A stretch of 64,000 nt of DNA from Bacteroidota bacterium (GTDB lineage Bacteria > Bacteroidota > Bacteroidia > Bacteroidales > UBA10428): positions 62,001 through 126,000 of the forward strand of contig JAEZZA010000006.1 of the NCBI GenBank assembly GCA_023442525.1, written 5' to 3'. The position numbers and the translations under genes are program-made. The notes under the pieces were generated by a model. The model made no database searches. It had not been told where the DNA came from and worked only from the letters and a program-made list of their open reading frames with translations. Positions 17,409-26,594 of the stretch are shown piece after piece (position 1 is the stretch's first letter; the number at the start of each line of letters is the position of its first letter).

Positions 17409-17575
17409 TACTATGTTTTTAGCTAACCATTAAACATTTGATCAGATCAAAAGTTATTGCCAGGCATTAGGTATCCCATGCTCAGCGCCAAAACACAAGA
17501 AGTTTATTGAATCGTTAGTTGTTTTGCAAGTCACACTCAGGAACAAGTGCATGACAGGAAGTATGTAGTCAGGAT

Positions 17576-17752
17576 TTATTTCCTGTCCTTAACAATGAAA
17601 ATTAATGCCCAGATATTAAGCAGACAAATTGCTACTCCAAGATAATTATTTTTGTTGACCGCCCACGAGAGATCGCTGAAATCCATATTTAGCAACAGCA
17701 AAACAATTATTATAATCGAAATAACTACCAGTAATCCGCGAATAAGTTTCAT
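17576..17752 (-). CDS. 58-residue two-helix membrane protein
   Basis: A short frame from the ATG at 17752 to TAA at 17576-17578 encodes 58 residues: MKLIRGLLVVISIIIIVLLL, then LNMDFSDLSW, then a second hydrophobic helix (YLGVAICLLNIWALIFIV) and a basic end KDRK. The positive start, two helices and short loop look like a genuine small inner-membrane protein, and the frame sits on the same strand as its neighbours, 14 bases after the TfoX-like gene. I know no family for it. The remaining 17409-17575 stretch shows no gene. Confidence 0.65.
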   Translation of the reverse strand: MKLIRGLLVVISIIIIVLLLLNMDFSDLSWAVNKNNYLGVAICLLNIWALIFIVKDRK

Positions 17753-17766
17753 TTTTTTGAAATTAA

Positions 17767-18027
17767 TTACCTGCTGGCAAGATTGAAAAACTGTTTTAAT
17801 TCCTGCTTCCGGCCGGATGGAATTTCATGCCACCGGATACCCATAATGGCACCTTCCAATGCATAAAGTAAACTCAGGCATGCGCCGGGGTCTATTGTTC
17901 GAATTTTGAGAAAGGCACCTTCACTGCCAGTTGAAATCAACTTATCCATGGTATCAATGCCTACCTGAACAAGCTGGTTTTCAGTTGTCTTTCCGATATT
18001 AATCTGTGAGGACAAATCTCCTGCCAT
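17767..18027 (-). CDS. TfoX C-terminal domain protein
   Basis: An 86-residue protein consisting of the TfoX/Sxy C-terminal domain: IGKTTENQLVQVGIDTMDKL (about 11-30), GACLSLLYALEGAIMGIRWHEIP (about 48-70) and a basic end SGRKQELKQF. The helix-hairpin-helix-like first part is typical. In gamma-proteobacteria full TfoX is a competence co-activator, but stand-alone C-terminal domains in Bacteroidota have no proven role, so competence should not be assumed. It is followed on the same strand by the 58-residue membrane protein. Confidence 0.88.
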   Translation of the reverse strand: MAGDLSSQINIGKTTENQLVQVGIDTMDKLISTGSEGAFLKIRTIDPGACLSLLYALEGAIMGIRWHEIPSGRKQELKQFFNLASR

Positions 18028-18086
18028 GATTCTGAATTTTAAGTAAAGTTAGAAAAAATGAGCGACCGGTGCGGGTGATGAGAGTT

Positions 18087-19382
18087 TTAATCAATTGCAT
18101 GCCTTATACTTTGTATAAATTCGATCATTAGCTTATAGTAATCCGCGAATTCGGATAATGGCAAAGCAACAGGCTTGTCGTTAATATCATGATAATAGGT
18201 CGACCCCCCCAGGGTATAAATATAAAAACATGGCACGCCTTTTTGATAAAAGAAACAGTGATCGCTGTTACAGGCAGGACCCCTTTTCTGAACTTTTTGT
18301 AAGTAGCCTGAAGCTGAGTTGAGATCGGATAACAATTTGAATTTATCTTCATATTCTGTTCCATTGACCACTTTTATACCCTCATCCCCTGTTCCGGCAA
18401 GGTCGAAATTCAAAAGGAAAACGGTTTTTTTCAAATCAAAAGGCGGGTGTTCAGTAAAATAGGCTGAACCGTCGAGTCCGCTTTCTTCAGCAGCCATGGC
18501 AATAAAAGCCATTGAATACCTGTGTGGGTTATTTTTGAAGTACCTGGCAAGACTCAGCAGCATCGACACTCCGCTTGCATTATCGTTGGCACCAGGAAAA
18601 TAAGCTTCTTTACCCATTTTTCCCAGGTGGTCGTAATGGGCAATGATCAGAATAAAAGAATCACGACTGCCGGTACCGGGAATGTAGCCTGCCACGTTGC
18701 CTGCTTGATGTTCTGACAGATAAGATTTAATATTTACGCGAATTTCAGAAGGCCGGGCTGATACACGGTCGCTTTTTACCGTAAACACGGGTTTTGACAC
18801 ACGGTGTTTTGATATACTCCAGGTAAGTTTCTCATTCGTAATAATTACAGTACCGGCCGAAGGTATCTTCTCGCTGAATGACAGGAAATTGATCAATTCA
18901 CCAGCTTTCTTTGCGTCTTCCCTGTCCGTATCGGCTTCGGCTCTTGAGTCTATGATGATAATCTTTCCCTGTGCCTCACGAACGATTGTGCTTATAATAT
19001 CCGGAGAGGTGAGTTGCGATTTTTCAATATAAAATGTACTGAAATTACCTTTACACGATGGGGATGCAGGATGAACCAGGTATTCACTGCCGGGAGCAAG
19101 CCTAACCCCGTCGATATCCAGTTGCATTTTCGAAGGAAAGCTATTGATGCTTATCGGAAACCTTTGAAAATAATTCGTATTAAACAATCCTTCCAGTCCG
19201 TTTTTTGAAAATTCACCGGCGATGTACCGTGCAGCCATCATGTGTCCGTTTCCCACATAGCCGCGACCTTTGAATTCCGGCGAGGCTAAAACCTCAATTA
19301 CTCCCCGTGCATATTCCTTTTCCTGTGCTTTGCCGGGAATTGCGATAATCAGGGCTGCAAGATAAATGACAAGATTTTTCAT
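18087..19382 (-). CDS. M28-family zinc aminopeptidase, exported
   Basis: The 431-residue product has a signal peptide (about 1-19, ending GKAQ) and an M28 peptidase domain in its second half. The zinc-ligand blocks are readable: IIAHYDHLG (His, about 247), GANDNASGVSMLL (bridging Asp, about 267), AAEESGLDGS (catalytic Glu and Glu ligand, about 297), LLNFDLAGTGDEG (Asp, about 325) and TYYHDINDK (His, about 402). All five ligand positions are present, so it is probably active. A PA-like insert lies between about 110 and 230. Likely a periplasmic or secreted aminopeptidase for peptide scavenging. A TAnnTTTG-type promoter element lies just upstream. Confidence 0.92.
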   Translation of the reverse strand: MKNLVIYLAALIIAIPGKAQEKEYARGVIEVLASPEFKGRGYVGNGHMMAARYIAGEFSKNGLEGLFNTNYFQRFPISINSFPSKMQLDIDGVRLAPGSEYLVHPASPSCKGNFSTFYIEKSQLTSPDIISTIVREAQGKIIIIDSRAEADTDREDAKKAGELINFLSFSEKIPSAGTVIITNEKLTWSISKHRVSKPVFTVKSDRVSARPSEIRVNIKSYLSEHQAGNVAGYIPGTGSRDSFILIIAHYDHLGKMGKEAYFPGANDNASGVSMLLSLARYFKNNPHRYSMAFIAMAAEESGLDGSAYFTEHPPFDLKKTVFLLNFDLAGTGDEGIKVVNGTEYEDKFKLLSDLNSASGYLQKVQKRGPACNSDHCFFYQKGVPCFYIYTLGGSTYYHDINDKPVALPLSEFADYYKLMIEFIQSIRHAID

Positions 19383-19395
19383 CTGGGCGTTTTTC

Positions 19396-19403
19396 CAAAT
19401 TTA
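19396..19403 (-). promoter_or_regulatory. Promoter -7 element for the M28 peptidase gene
   Basis: On the minus strand this reads TAAATTTG, an exact match to the Bacteroidota TAnnTTTG -7 consensus, 14 bases before the peptidase ATG. No clear TTG was seen at the -33 spacing. Confidence 0.5.
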
Positions 19404-19492
19404 ATAAAATTAACTCTTTGATTGATAGCATTTATAGCGGTTTCATGGAGATTAAAGTTTGCGGTTAAAAGACTTTTATACATTTTTGTAAT

Positions 19493-22447
19493 ATGAAAGG
19501 CAGGTTTTCTCTGACACTTACAAATCACCGGATCCTTGGTCCGATTTTCAACACTGTTATCCTTGCACCCAGCGCAAACAGGGAATATTACACGGTTGCC
19601 GACCGGATATCCATCGCCAACATCAGGCAATACGAAAGCAGCCTGCAACCCGAAGAAATTCAGTTGATAAAAACCATTGAAGAATACTCCGACACACAGT
19701 TGCTTAAGGTATTCTCAAAGAAAAAAACCAGTTCGCAGGATTTCCTGGCGGGCATTACCGAATCTGTATTTGATATGCAGGTCCGTCCATACATAGAAAG
19801 AAGGCTGCTCCGGTGTATCGGATTATTATCCGGAACCGATATCCCTGTTTATTCGAAAAAACAACAGAATAATATTTATGAAACCGACCGGATCTGGCTC
19901 CAGGAGGATATTGCCAACGTGATCTTTAATTTCAATAGAAATCACGATGGAATTAAGTACTTTCTGAATATCAGGTATAATGATGAAGATATAAGCCTTG
20001 CAGGTAAGAGTGGTTTTGTACTGGTGAATGATCCCTGCGTACTCGTATTTGAAAACCGCATTTTTCAGTTTGATGATATCGATGGAAAGAAGTTACTGCC
20101 CTTCTTTAATAAAAAATCAATCATTGTAAAAAAGGAAACTGAAGTTAAGTTTCTTGAAACTTTTGCAAAAACGGTGATTCAGAAATACAAAGTAAATGCT
20201 ACAGGCATTACCATCACCGATCAGCATTTGAAGCCTAAACCGGTATTATCACTCGAATCGGGCTTTGACGGGAGACCGACTCTTATCCTTAAATTTAAAT
20301 ACGCAGACAACATTCAGTATTACGCCGGGAAAAAATCGGAGTTGCTGGTGACTATCAGGCAGGAAGGCGACGAAATAAACTTCCAGCGGCTCAACCGGGA
20401 TTTTAATATTGAAAATGAAATCATTTCCAGGTTGCTCGAAATGGGACTGGCCAATGTGGATTCTTCGTCATTTGTTCCTCTCAGGCTCAAAAAAGCCGAT
20501 CAGATCCTGGTAATATATGAACTGGTAAACTGGCTGAATTCCAATGCGCCGGCCCTGCAAAAAGCGGGTATTGAAGTAATACAGCCAAATCCGGCACACG
20601 ATTACTATCTAGGGAATGTAGATCTGAAAATCAAGGTCTCGGAAAACCGGAACGACTGGTTTGATATTTACGCCTTAGTTGTTTTTGATTCGGTCGAGAT
20701 CCCGTTTGTAAAATTCCGCCAGCATATTATCGAAGGCAGGCGTGAATATATACTTCCCGACAACAGAGTTGTCGTCTTGCCCGAGCAATGGTTTGCCCGA
20801 TTCAGGGATATGTTTTCGTTTGCACATGAGAACAATGGAGGCCTGCAACTCGACAAGCAGCATTTTCCACTTCTCAAAGAAAGTCTTAAGGGTATTCAGG
20901 GATCGTATGCCGATAAACTGCGTAAATGGCTTGACAGCTCATCGTTTGAAGAGAAACCTGTACCTCAGGAAATCACGGCTGAATTAAGGGATTACCAGCG
21001 AAAAGGCTATGGATGGATGCTTAAATTATACGCTGATGATTTTGGTGGGTGCCTGGCCGATGATATGGGGCTTGGTAAAACATTGCAAACCCTGGCATTG
21101 TTGCAACAGGTAATTTTTGAGGAAAGGAAAAAACAATGCGGACCAACAACTTCAAAGTTTGAAAGGCAGCTTACTATTTTTGATTCGCTGGATGCCGCAG
21201 AGGTTAAGGCCAGACCTTCGCTCATTATTGTTCCATCTACATTGGTACATAACTGGATAAATGAAACACACAGGTTTGCCCCGTCACTTAAGGCCGGTGT
21301 TTATGGTGGCCAGGGACGAAAACCATTTGGTTTTTATTATGATAATTATGATTTGATCATTATCTCGTATGGTCTGATCCGTAATGATATCGACGCATTG
21401 AAGTGCTTTGATTTCCTTTATACTATCCTCGATGAAAGCCAGGTGATAAAGAATCCCCATTCCAAAACCTATAAATCAATTCTTCAATTAACGTCGCAAC
21501 ACAGGCTGGTATTAACCGGAACTCCCATCGAAAACTCATTGACCGATCTCTGGGCACAGATGAATTTCCTGAACCCGGGATTACTGGGCAGCTTTGAGTT
21601 TTTCAGAAACCAGTTTGTAACGCCCATCGAGAAGTCGGAAGATGAAAAGCAGTCACGTATTTTGCAGGCTCTTATACAACCTTTCATATTGCGAAGAACA
21701 AAGAGCGAAGTAACGCGTGAACTTCCTCCTCTCACCGAACAGGTTATCTGGTGCGATATGTCGGAGTCGCAACAGTCGTTTTATGAAGCTGAGAAATCCA
21801 AAGCTAGGAATCTGATTATGGATAATATCCGGGATCAGGGCATTGAAAAATCCTCCCTTGTAATTTTGCAGTCGCTTACCAAGCTCAGGCAGGCAGCGAA
21901 TCATCCTGTACTGATTGATGATTCGTATATGGAGGATTCCGGAAAGCATGAAGTGATCCTCGACAATATCCGAAACCTGGTGGCTGAAGGACACAAAGCG
22001 CTCATTTTTTCATCGTTTGTCAAGCATCTCGATCTTTATACTGAAGCATGCCGGAAAGAAGGGTTTAAGTATGCCTGGCTTACGGGGGATGTACCACAAT
22101 CGCAGAGGGAAGGAATTATCAAAAAATTCCAGGACGATCCTGATGTACACTTATTTTTTATCTCAATTAAAGCGGGTGGTTTTGGGCTGAACCTTACTTC
22201 GGCCGATTATGTTTTCATACTCGATCCCTGGTGGAATCCTGCTGTTGAAGAGCAAGCCATGAGCAGGGCACATCGAATGGGACAGAGGAAGAAGGTTTTT
22301 GTGTACCGATTTATTGCGAGAGACACGCTTGAAGAGAAAATCCACCTGCTGCAGGAAAGAAAATCGCAGCTGGCCGAGAGTTTTATCAATAACAATAATC
22401 CGTTTAAGACTGCCGACCGGGATGAACTGATGAAATTGCTGGATTAA
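19493..22447 (+). CDS. SNF2-family DEAD/DEAH-box helicase
   Basis: The 984-residue product is a Swi2/Snf2-type ATPase that moves along double-stranded DNA or strips proteins from it. The first half is the long N-terminal region typical of Bacteroidota homologues. The ATPase core starts at about 500: RDYQRKGYGWMLKLY, ADDMGLGKTLQTLALL (Walker A, about 521-536), LIIVPSTLVHNW, and DESQ in place of DEAH (about 646), then RLVLTGTPIENSLTDLW. The C-terminal helicase lobe has FSSFVKHLDLY, TGDVPQSQREGII (about 863), FFISIKAGGFGLNLTSAD and RAHRMGQRKKVFVYRFIA (about 925). All motifs are complete. It starts 110 bases after the divergent peptidase gene and its stop interlocks with the CCA enzyme gene through a shared TTAA. 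Confidence 0.95.
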   Translation: MKGRFSLTLTNHRILGPIFNTVILAPSANREYYTVADRISIANIRQYESSLQPEEIQLIKTIEEYSDTQLLKVFSKKKTSSQDFLAGITESVFDMQVRPYIERRLLRCIGLLSGTDIPVYSKKQQNNIYETDRIWLQEDIANVIFNFNRNHDGIKYFLNIRYNDEDISLAGKSGFVLVNDPCVLVFENRIFQFDDIDGKKLLPFFNKKSIIVKKETEVKFLETFAKTVIQKYKVNATGITITDQHLKPKPVLSLESGFDGRPTLILKFKYADNIQYYAGKKSELLVTIRQEGDEINFQRLNRDFNIENEIISRLLEMGLANVDSSSFVPLRLKKADQILVIYELVNWLNSNAPALQKAGIEVIQPNPAHDYYLGNVDLKIKVSENRNDWFDIYALVVFDSVEIPFVKFRQHIIEGRREYILPDNRVVVLPEQWFARFRDMFSFAHENNGGLQLDKQHFPLLKESLKGIQGSYADKLRKWLDSSSFEEKPVPQEITAELRDYQRKGYGWMLKLYADDFGGCLADDMGLGKTLQTLALLQQVIFEERKKQCGPTTSKFERQLTIFDSLDAAEVKARPSLIIVPSTLVHNWINETHRFAPSLKAGVYGGQGRKPFGFYYDNYDLIIISYGLIRNDIDALKCFDFLYTILDESQVIKNPHSKTYKSILQLTSQHRLVLTGTPIENSLTDLWAQMNFLNPGLLGSFEFFRNQFVTPIEKSEDEKQSRILQALIQPFILRRTKSEVTRELPPLTEQVIWCDMSESQQSFYEAEKSKARNLIMDNIRDQGIEKSSLVILQSLTKLRQAANHPVLIDDSYMEDSGKHEVILDNIRNLVAEGHKALIFSSFVKHLDLYTEACRKEGFKYAWLTGDVPQSQREGIIKKFQDDPDVHLFFISIKAGGFGLNLTSADYVFILDPWWNPAVEEQAMSRAHRMGQRKKVFVYRFIARDTLEEKIHLLQERKSQLAESFINNNNPFKTADRDELMKLLD

Positions 22448-23859
22448 TTCTCTTTACGGACTACCAGTCCTAACTCAGCTCCCTTACTGAGCATGAGATT
22501 ATAAGCCTGGTCGAAATTATTCTGTATAATCCCCTCAAGAATGGATTCCTTAATGGTATTTTTGATTATGCCTACTTCCCTGCACGGGCCGATATTGAAA
22601 GTTTTCATGATCAATTCACCGTCAACCGGAGGCTGAAAATTACGGACGGCATCCTTTTCTTCAATTTCCTTAAGTTTCTGCCTGACATGTTGAAAATTAT
22701 TCAGGTATGTCCTTACCTTTTCATCATTCTTGGAAGTGATATCAGCTTCACAAAGCATCATCAGGTCGTCGATGTCATCACCTGCATCAAATAATAACCT
22801 TCGTACTGCCGAATCAGTAACCGCTTCTTCAACCAGGGCAATGGGACGAAGGTGCAACAATACCAGTTTCTGAACATATTTCATATTGTTTCCGAGCGGA
22901 AGATGCAATCGCCGGAATATCACAGGAACCATTTTGGATCCAATAAATTCATGCCCGTGAAAGGTCCATCCATGGCCCTTAATATATTTCCGTGTATTCG
23001 GTTTGGCAATATCGTGCATCACCGCAGCCCAGCGCAGCCACAGGTTATCTGATTTCTCAGCAAGCTGATCCAGCACCTGCATGGTATGAAGAAAATTATC
23101 CTTATGATGTACCTTGTCGACAACTGAAATTCCTTTCATTTTGTCGAGTTCAGGAAATACCAGTTTAAGGAGCCCGGTTTGTTCCATAAGAATAAAACCT
23201 GCAGAGGGCTTACCGGTTTGCATAAACTTGTTAATCTCGTCGATAATCCGTTCGGCTGAAATAATGCAAATGCGATCGCAGTTTCGTTTTATTGAAGCCA
23301 GGGCAGTATCATCGATCCGAAAACCCAGTTGAGCCGAGAACCTTATTGCCCGCATCATCCTTAAGGGATCATCTGAAAAAGTCGTATCCGGATCCAGCGG
23401 AGTCCGGATCAGCTTATTTTTCAGATCATCGACTCCTCCGAACGGATCCAGTAATGTACCATAGTCTGCTTTATTCAGCGAAATAGCAAGCGCGTTAATG
23501 GTAAAATCGCGCCTGTTCTGGTCGTCTTCAAGACTGCCGTCCTCAACAACCGGTTTGCGGGAATCGGTTCGGTACGATTCTTTACGGGCACCAACAAATT
23601 CAAGATCGAGATCGTCGTATCGCAGGAGTGCCGTGCCAAAATTCTTATAAATGGTAATCTTTCCCTTTTTACCTATTTTATGTGCTACAGCTTTGGCCAG
23701 TCCGATCCCGCTTCCCACAACCACTATGTCGATATCTTTTGAATTACGTCCAAGCAGAATATCCCTGACATATCCGCCAATTACATAGCATGAAAGACCC
23801 TGGCTTGTAGTTATTTCCGATATAAGTTCAAATACCGGGTGGTTCAGGTTAAGTTTCAT
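22444..23859 (-). CDS. cca: CCA-adding tRNA nucleotidyltransferase with HD domain
   Basis: The 471-residue product belongs to the class II nucleotidyltransferases that add or repair the CCA end of tRNA. The head domain shows YVIGGYVRDILLGR (25-38) and KDIDIVV with the metal-binding Asp pair (41-47), RKESYRTDSRKP and DDQNRRDFTINALAI (about 112-126), the motif that reads nucleotides. A C-terminal HD phosphohydrolase domain follows (VMHDIAKP at about 285; HxxxH-type residues in GHEF), as in many bacterial CCA enzymes that also trim cyclic phosphates. A poly(A) polymerase role cannot be excluded by sequence, but as the only such gene seen, CCA addition is the best call. The end overlaps the SNF2 gene by four bases. 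Confidence 0.9.
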   Translation of the reverse strand: MKLNLNHPVFELISEITTSQGLSCYVIGGYVRDILLGRNSKDIDIVVVGSGIGLAKAVAHKIGKKGKITIYKNFGTALLRYDDLDLEFVGARKESYRTDSRKPVVEDGSLEDDQNRRDFTINALAISLNKADYGTLLDPFGGVDDLKNKLIRTPLDPDTTFSDDPLRMMRAIRFSAQLGFRIDDTALASIKRNCDRICIISAERIIDEINKFMQTGKPSAGFILMEQTGLLKLVFPELDKMKGISVVDKVHHKDNFLHTMQVLDQLAEKSDNLWLRWAAVMHDIAKPNTRKYIKGHGWTFHGHEFIGSKMVPVIFRRLHLPLGNNMKYVQKLVLLHLRPIALVEEAVTDSAVRRLLFDAGDDIDDLMMLCEADITSKNDEKVRTYLNNFQHVRQKLKEIEEKDAVRNFQPPVDGELIMKTFNIGPCREVGIIKNTIKESILEGIIQNNFDQAYNLMLSKGAELGLVVRKEN

Positions 23860-23876
23860 AATTAAGAAAAATCACG

Positions 23877-23884
23877 CAAAAATA
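23877..23884 (-). promoter_or_regulatory. Promoter -7 element for cca
   Basis: On the minus strand this reads TATTTTTG, matching TAnnTTTG, 18 bases before the cca ATG. No good -33 element is visible. Confidence 0.45.
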
Positions 23885-23996
23885 GTAAAAATGCCGGATG
23901 TGTAAAGGTGCGCAGGATAGCGAGTTTTAAACAATTAAACTGACAGAATTTATAAGATCAGCAGGCGCCATGATAGCAATAAGGCGAAAAATGAAT

Positions 23997-24004
23997 TACA
24001 TTTG
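23997..24004 (+). promoter_or_regulatory. Promoter -7 element driving the TPP riboswitch transcript
   Basis: TACATTTG is an exact TAnnTTTG match. A start site about 7 bases later would fall at about 24010, right where the riboswitch closing stem begins, so the placement is coherent with a riboswitch leader. Confidence 0.65.
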
Positions 24005-24009
24005 TACCA

Positions 24010-24092
24010 TTAACACTAAGGGGGTGCCCTAAAAAATCGGGCTGAGATCATACCCTTAGAACCTGATCCGGGTAATGCCGGCGTAGGGATTG
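24010..24092 (+). promoter_or_regulatory. TPP (thiamine pyrophosphate) riboswitch
   Basis: The THI-box core is readable in order: GGGGGTGCCC (24020-24029), GGGCTGAGATCATACCC (24039-24055), then GAACCTGATCCGGGTAATGCC (24059-24079) and GGCGTAGGGA (24080-24089). AAGGGG pairs with ACCCTT to form P2, GCCC with GGGC forms P3, and CCGGGTAATGCCGG carries the P4/P5 arm. The CTGAGA and pyrophosphate-binding elements are intact. It precedes a TonB receptor gene by about 57 bases. TPP binding normally switches the downstream gene off. End points of the P1 stem are approximate. Confidence 0.95.
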
Positions 24093-24094
24093 GT

Positions 24095-24118
24095 GGCAAT
24101 GAAGATGTTTTCGTTGCC
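24095..24118 (+). terminator. Hairpin between riboswitch and receptor gene (expression platform candidate)
   Basis: GGCAATGAA (24095-24103) pairs with TTCGTTGCC (24110-24118), nine pairs with one G-U, loop GATGTT. No long T-run follows, so control may be of translation rather than termination; it ends 30 bases before the ATG. Confidence 0.5.
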
Positions 24119-24148
24119 GCTGTTTCATTAACTTAAAAAATTACAATT

Positions 24149-26539
24149 ATGAAGCAGGTTTGCACTTTAATTGTGCTTGCATGTCTTTCGTGGCATGTTC
24201 GTGCACAGTATTCCTTTAAGGGAACGGTAACGGGAACGGATAATACACCTCTTATCGGTGCCCATGTTGTGCTGGATTCCAGGCAGCGTATTGCAACAAA
24301 CGAAAACGGTTCGTTCGTTTTCCAAAATATTTCACCGGGAAATTACAGGGTGACGGTTTCTTATATAGGATACACAACCTATGAATCCGTATTCAGGCTT
24401 GTCAGAGATACTGTAATGAATATTATCCTTAAGGAGTCGGTGACATTAAGTGATGCGGTTGTAGTTGCAGGTGTAAGAGCCACAGAAAACACACCGGCAA
24501 CCTTCACTACGATGAACAAGGAAGATATTGAACAACGTAACCAGGTTCAGGATCTCCCATATATCCTGGAAATGGAACCATCGGTTGTTACAACCTCCGA
24601 TGCCGGAACAGGAGTAGGTTATACAGGCCTGAGAATCAGGGGAAGCGACATAACCCGTATTAACGTTACAATTAACGGAATTCCGTTAAACGATCCGGAA
24701 TCACATGCAGTATATTGGGTAGATATACCCGACATGGCTGGATCTATAAACAGTATACAGATCCAGAGGGGAGTCGGGTCTTCAACCAATGGTGCCGGTG
24801 CCTTTGGGGCCTCCATGAATATGGAAACCAACGATTTGAATGACAAGCCTTACGGTTCGGTCAGTATGGCCGGAGGCTCGTTTAATACATGGAAGACATC
24901 TTTTCGTGCCGGTACGGGCATGATCAACGATCACTGGAATTTTGAGGGACGGGCTTCGGCATTGGGATCTGATGGTTATATTGACCGGGCTTCATCACAG
25001 CTTAAGTCGTACTTCATCCAGGGTGGTTATTACGATGAAAAAAACCTGTTGAAAGCCGTAATGTTCGGAGGCAGGGAAAAAACCTACCAGGCATGGTATG
25101 GAATCGACAGAGAGACGATGGAGCAAAAGAGAACTTTCAACTGGGCCGGAGCCATATTGAATGACGACAGAAGCATTCGTTATTACGATGATCAGTCGGA
25201 CAACTATACTCAAAACCATTACCAACTGCATTATTCCAGGGTTATCAACAGTTCTGTCAATCTGAATTTATCCGGACATTACACCAGGGGATTGGGATAT
25301 TACGAGGAGTATAACCAGGATGAATTATTTGCAGATTACGGATTGAAAGATTTGTATTTCGGAAGAGACAGCATTTTCGACGGATCAAAATGGAATTATT
25401 TCTATGAAGATACAATCCGCGAAACCGACCTGGTAAGAACCAGGTGGCTGGATAATCATTATTATGGCCTTACCTGGGCATTTCAGTATAAGAGAGCACG
25501 TACCGATTTCATTTTGGGTGGCGCTGTAAACTGGTTTGATAATGCAAAACATTACGGAAAGCTCGCATGGATGGAAATAGCATCGGATGTACCTAAAGAC
25601 TACAAGTACTACGAAAACACGTCCTTTAAAAACGATTTTAACTTATACGCCAAAATAGCGTGGGATCCTTCGGAAAACATGACTCTATATGCCGATATGC
25701 AGTATCGTACCCTGGTCTACCGTGTAAAGGGAATTGAGAGTCATCAGAACTTACTGGACATAGATGAAAATTTCAATTTTCTGAATCCGAAAGCAGGAAT
25801 CACGTACCGTCTCAATTTGGGAACCGTATATGCATCATATAGTGTTGCACACAGAGAGCCGATAAGGGACGATTTTACCGATGCATTGGAAGGTGAAAAA
25901 CCCAAACCCGAATTGATGGGTGATCTCGAATTGGGAATTCGTAAATACGGTTCACGCTTCAGCTACTCTTTGAACTACTACCTGATGAATTATCGCGACC
26001 AGCTTGTACTCACAGGTCAGATCAACGACGACGGACAGTACATCAGGCGTAATGCAGGACAAAGTTATCGTATGGGAATTGAAGCATTTTCGGGCTATTC
26101 TTTAGCTGGAATCGGACGGCTTTCGGTAAATCTGACGATCTCCAGAAACCGTACGGATTACACGCAGGAAGTTGAAGAAAACCTGGTTGAATTCAAAAAT
26201 ACACCTATATCATTTAGTCCTTCGGTTATTGGCGGGCTCACCGCACACCTGACACCGGTCAGAAATTTCGAAGTGGACTGGACATTAAAATATGTGGGTA
26301 AACAATACCTCGATAATACCGGTAACGACGATCTTGCGCTCGATCCGTATACAGTGAACTCTTTGAGAACAGCCTTTAAAAAGGATATGGAAAAATTTCC
26401 GCAATTTGAGGTTTTTTTACTTATCAACAACCTGTTTAATGCTGAATATGAATCCAACGGCGCCGTTTGGGGTAACACACCGTATTATTACCCACAGGCG
26501 GGGATACATTTTCTGGCGGGAGTGAATATAGTCTTCTAA
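24149..26539 (+). CDS. TonB-dependent receptor under TPP control, probable thiamine or precursor uptake
   Basis: The 796-residue outer-membrane receptor has a signal peptide (about 1-19), a carboxypeptidase-like beta domain (FKGTVTGTDNTPLIGAHVVL, then GSFVFQNISPGNYRVTVSYIGY, about 23-90), a plug domain (DLPYILEMEPSVVTTSDAGT, GLRIRGSDITRINVTINGIP, IQRGVGSSTNGAGAFG, about 133-225) and a barrel ending in a terminal Phe (LAGVNIVF). The perfect TPP riboswitch upstream points to thiamine, HMP or another thiamine part as substrate; this matches thiamine-regulated OMR1 receptors known in Bacteroidota. The usual partners, inner-membrane PnuT and a thiamine pyrophosphokinase, do not follow here. Substrate is therefore inferred from regulation alone. 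Confidence 0.9.
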   Translation: MKQVCTLIVLACLSWHVRAQYSFKGTVTGTDNTPLIGAHVVLDSRQRIATNENGSFVFQNISPGNYRVTVSYIGYTTYESVFRLVRDTVMNIILKESVTLSDAVVVAGVRATENTPATFTTMNKEDIEQRNQVQDLPYILEMEPSVVTTSDAGTGVGYTGLRIRGSDITRINVTINGIPLNDPESHAVYWVDIPDMAGSINSIQIQRGVGSSTNGAGAFGASMNMETNDLNDKPYGSVSMAGGSFNTWKTSFRAGTGMINDHWNFEGRASALGSDGYIDRASSQLKSYFIQGGYYDEKNLLKAVMFGGREKTYQAWYGIDRETMEQKRTFNWAGAILNDDRSIRYYDDQSDNYTQNHYQLHYSRVINSSVNLNLSGHYTRGLGYYEEYNQDELFADYGLKDLYFGRDSIFDGSKWNYFYEDTIRETDLVRTRWLDNHYYGLTWAFQYKRARTDFILGGAVNWFDNAKHYGKLAWMEIASDVPKDYKYYENTSFKNDFNLYAKIAWDPSENMTLYADMQYRTLVYRVKGIESHQNLLDIDENFNFLNPKAGITYRLNLGTVYASYSVAHREPIRDDFTDALEGEKPKPELMGDLELGIRKYGSRFSYSLNYYLMNYRDQLVLTGQINDDGQYIRRNAGQSYRMGIEAFSGYSLAGIGRLSVNLTISRNRTDYTQEVEENLVEFKNTPISFSPSVIGGLTAHLTPVRNFEVDWTLKYVGKQYLDNTGNDDLALDPYTVNSLRTAFKKDMEKFPQFEVFLLINNLFNAEYESNGAVWGNTPYYYPQAGIHFLAGVNIVF

Positions 26540-26540
26540 G

Positions 26541-26594
26541 TGTTTCATGCCTACGGCGTTTTATGCTGACGCGTTTCATGCGTTCGGAGTTTGG
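26541..26594. repeat. Degenerate copy of the GTTTCATGCCTTCGGCG repeat
   Basis: Just after the receptor stop, the block repeats TTTCATGC/GGCGTTT/GCGTTTCATG motifs and is a diverged version of the block after ku (2251-2297). It has several point differences (CTACGG for CTTCGG, CTGACGCG for CTTCGCG), so it looks older. Confidence 0.65.

Noticed and set aside
17767..18027. TfoX-like gene as evidence for natural competence
   Set aside because: It is only the C-terminal domain, and no competence genes are nearby; the family has no proven competence role in this phylum.
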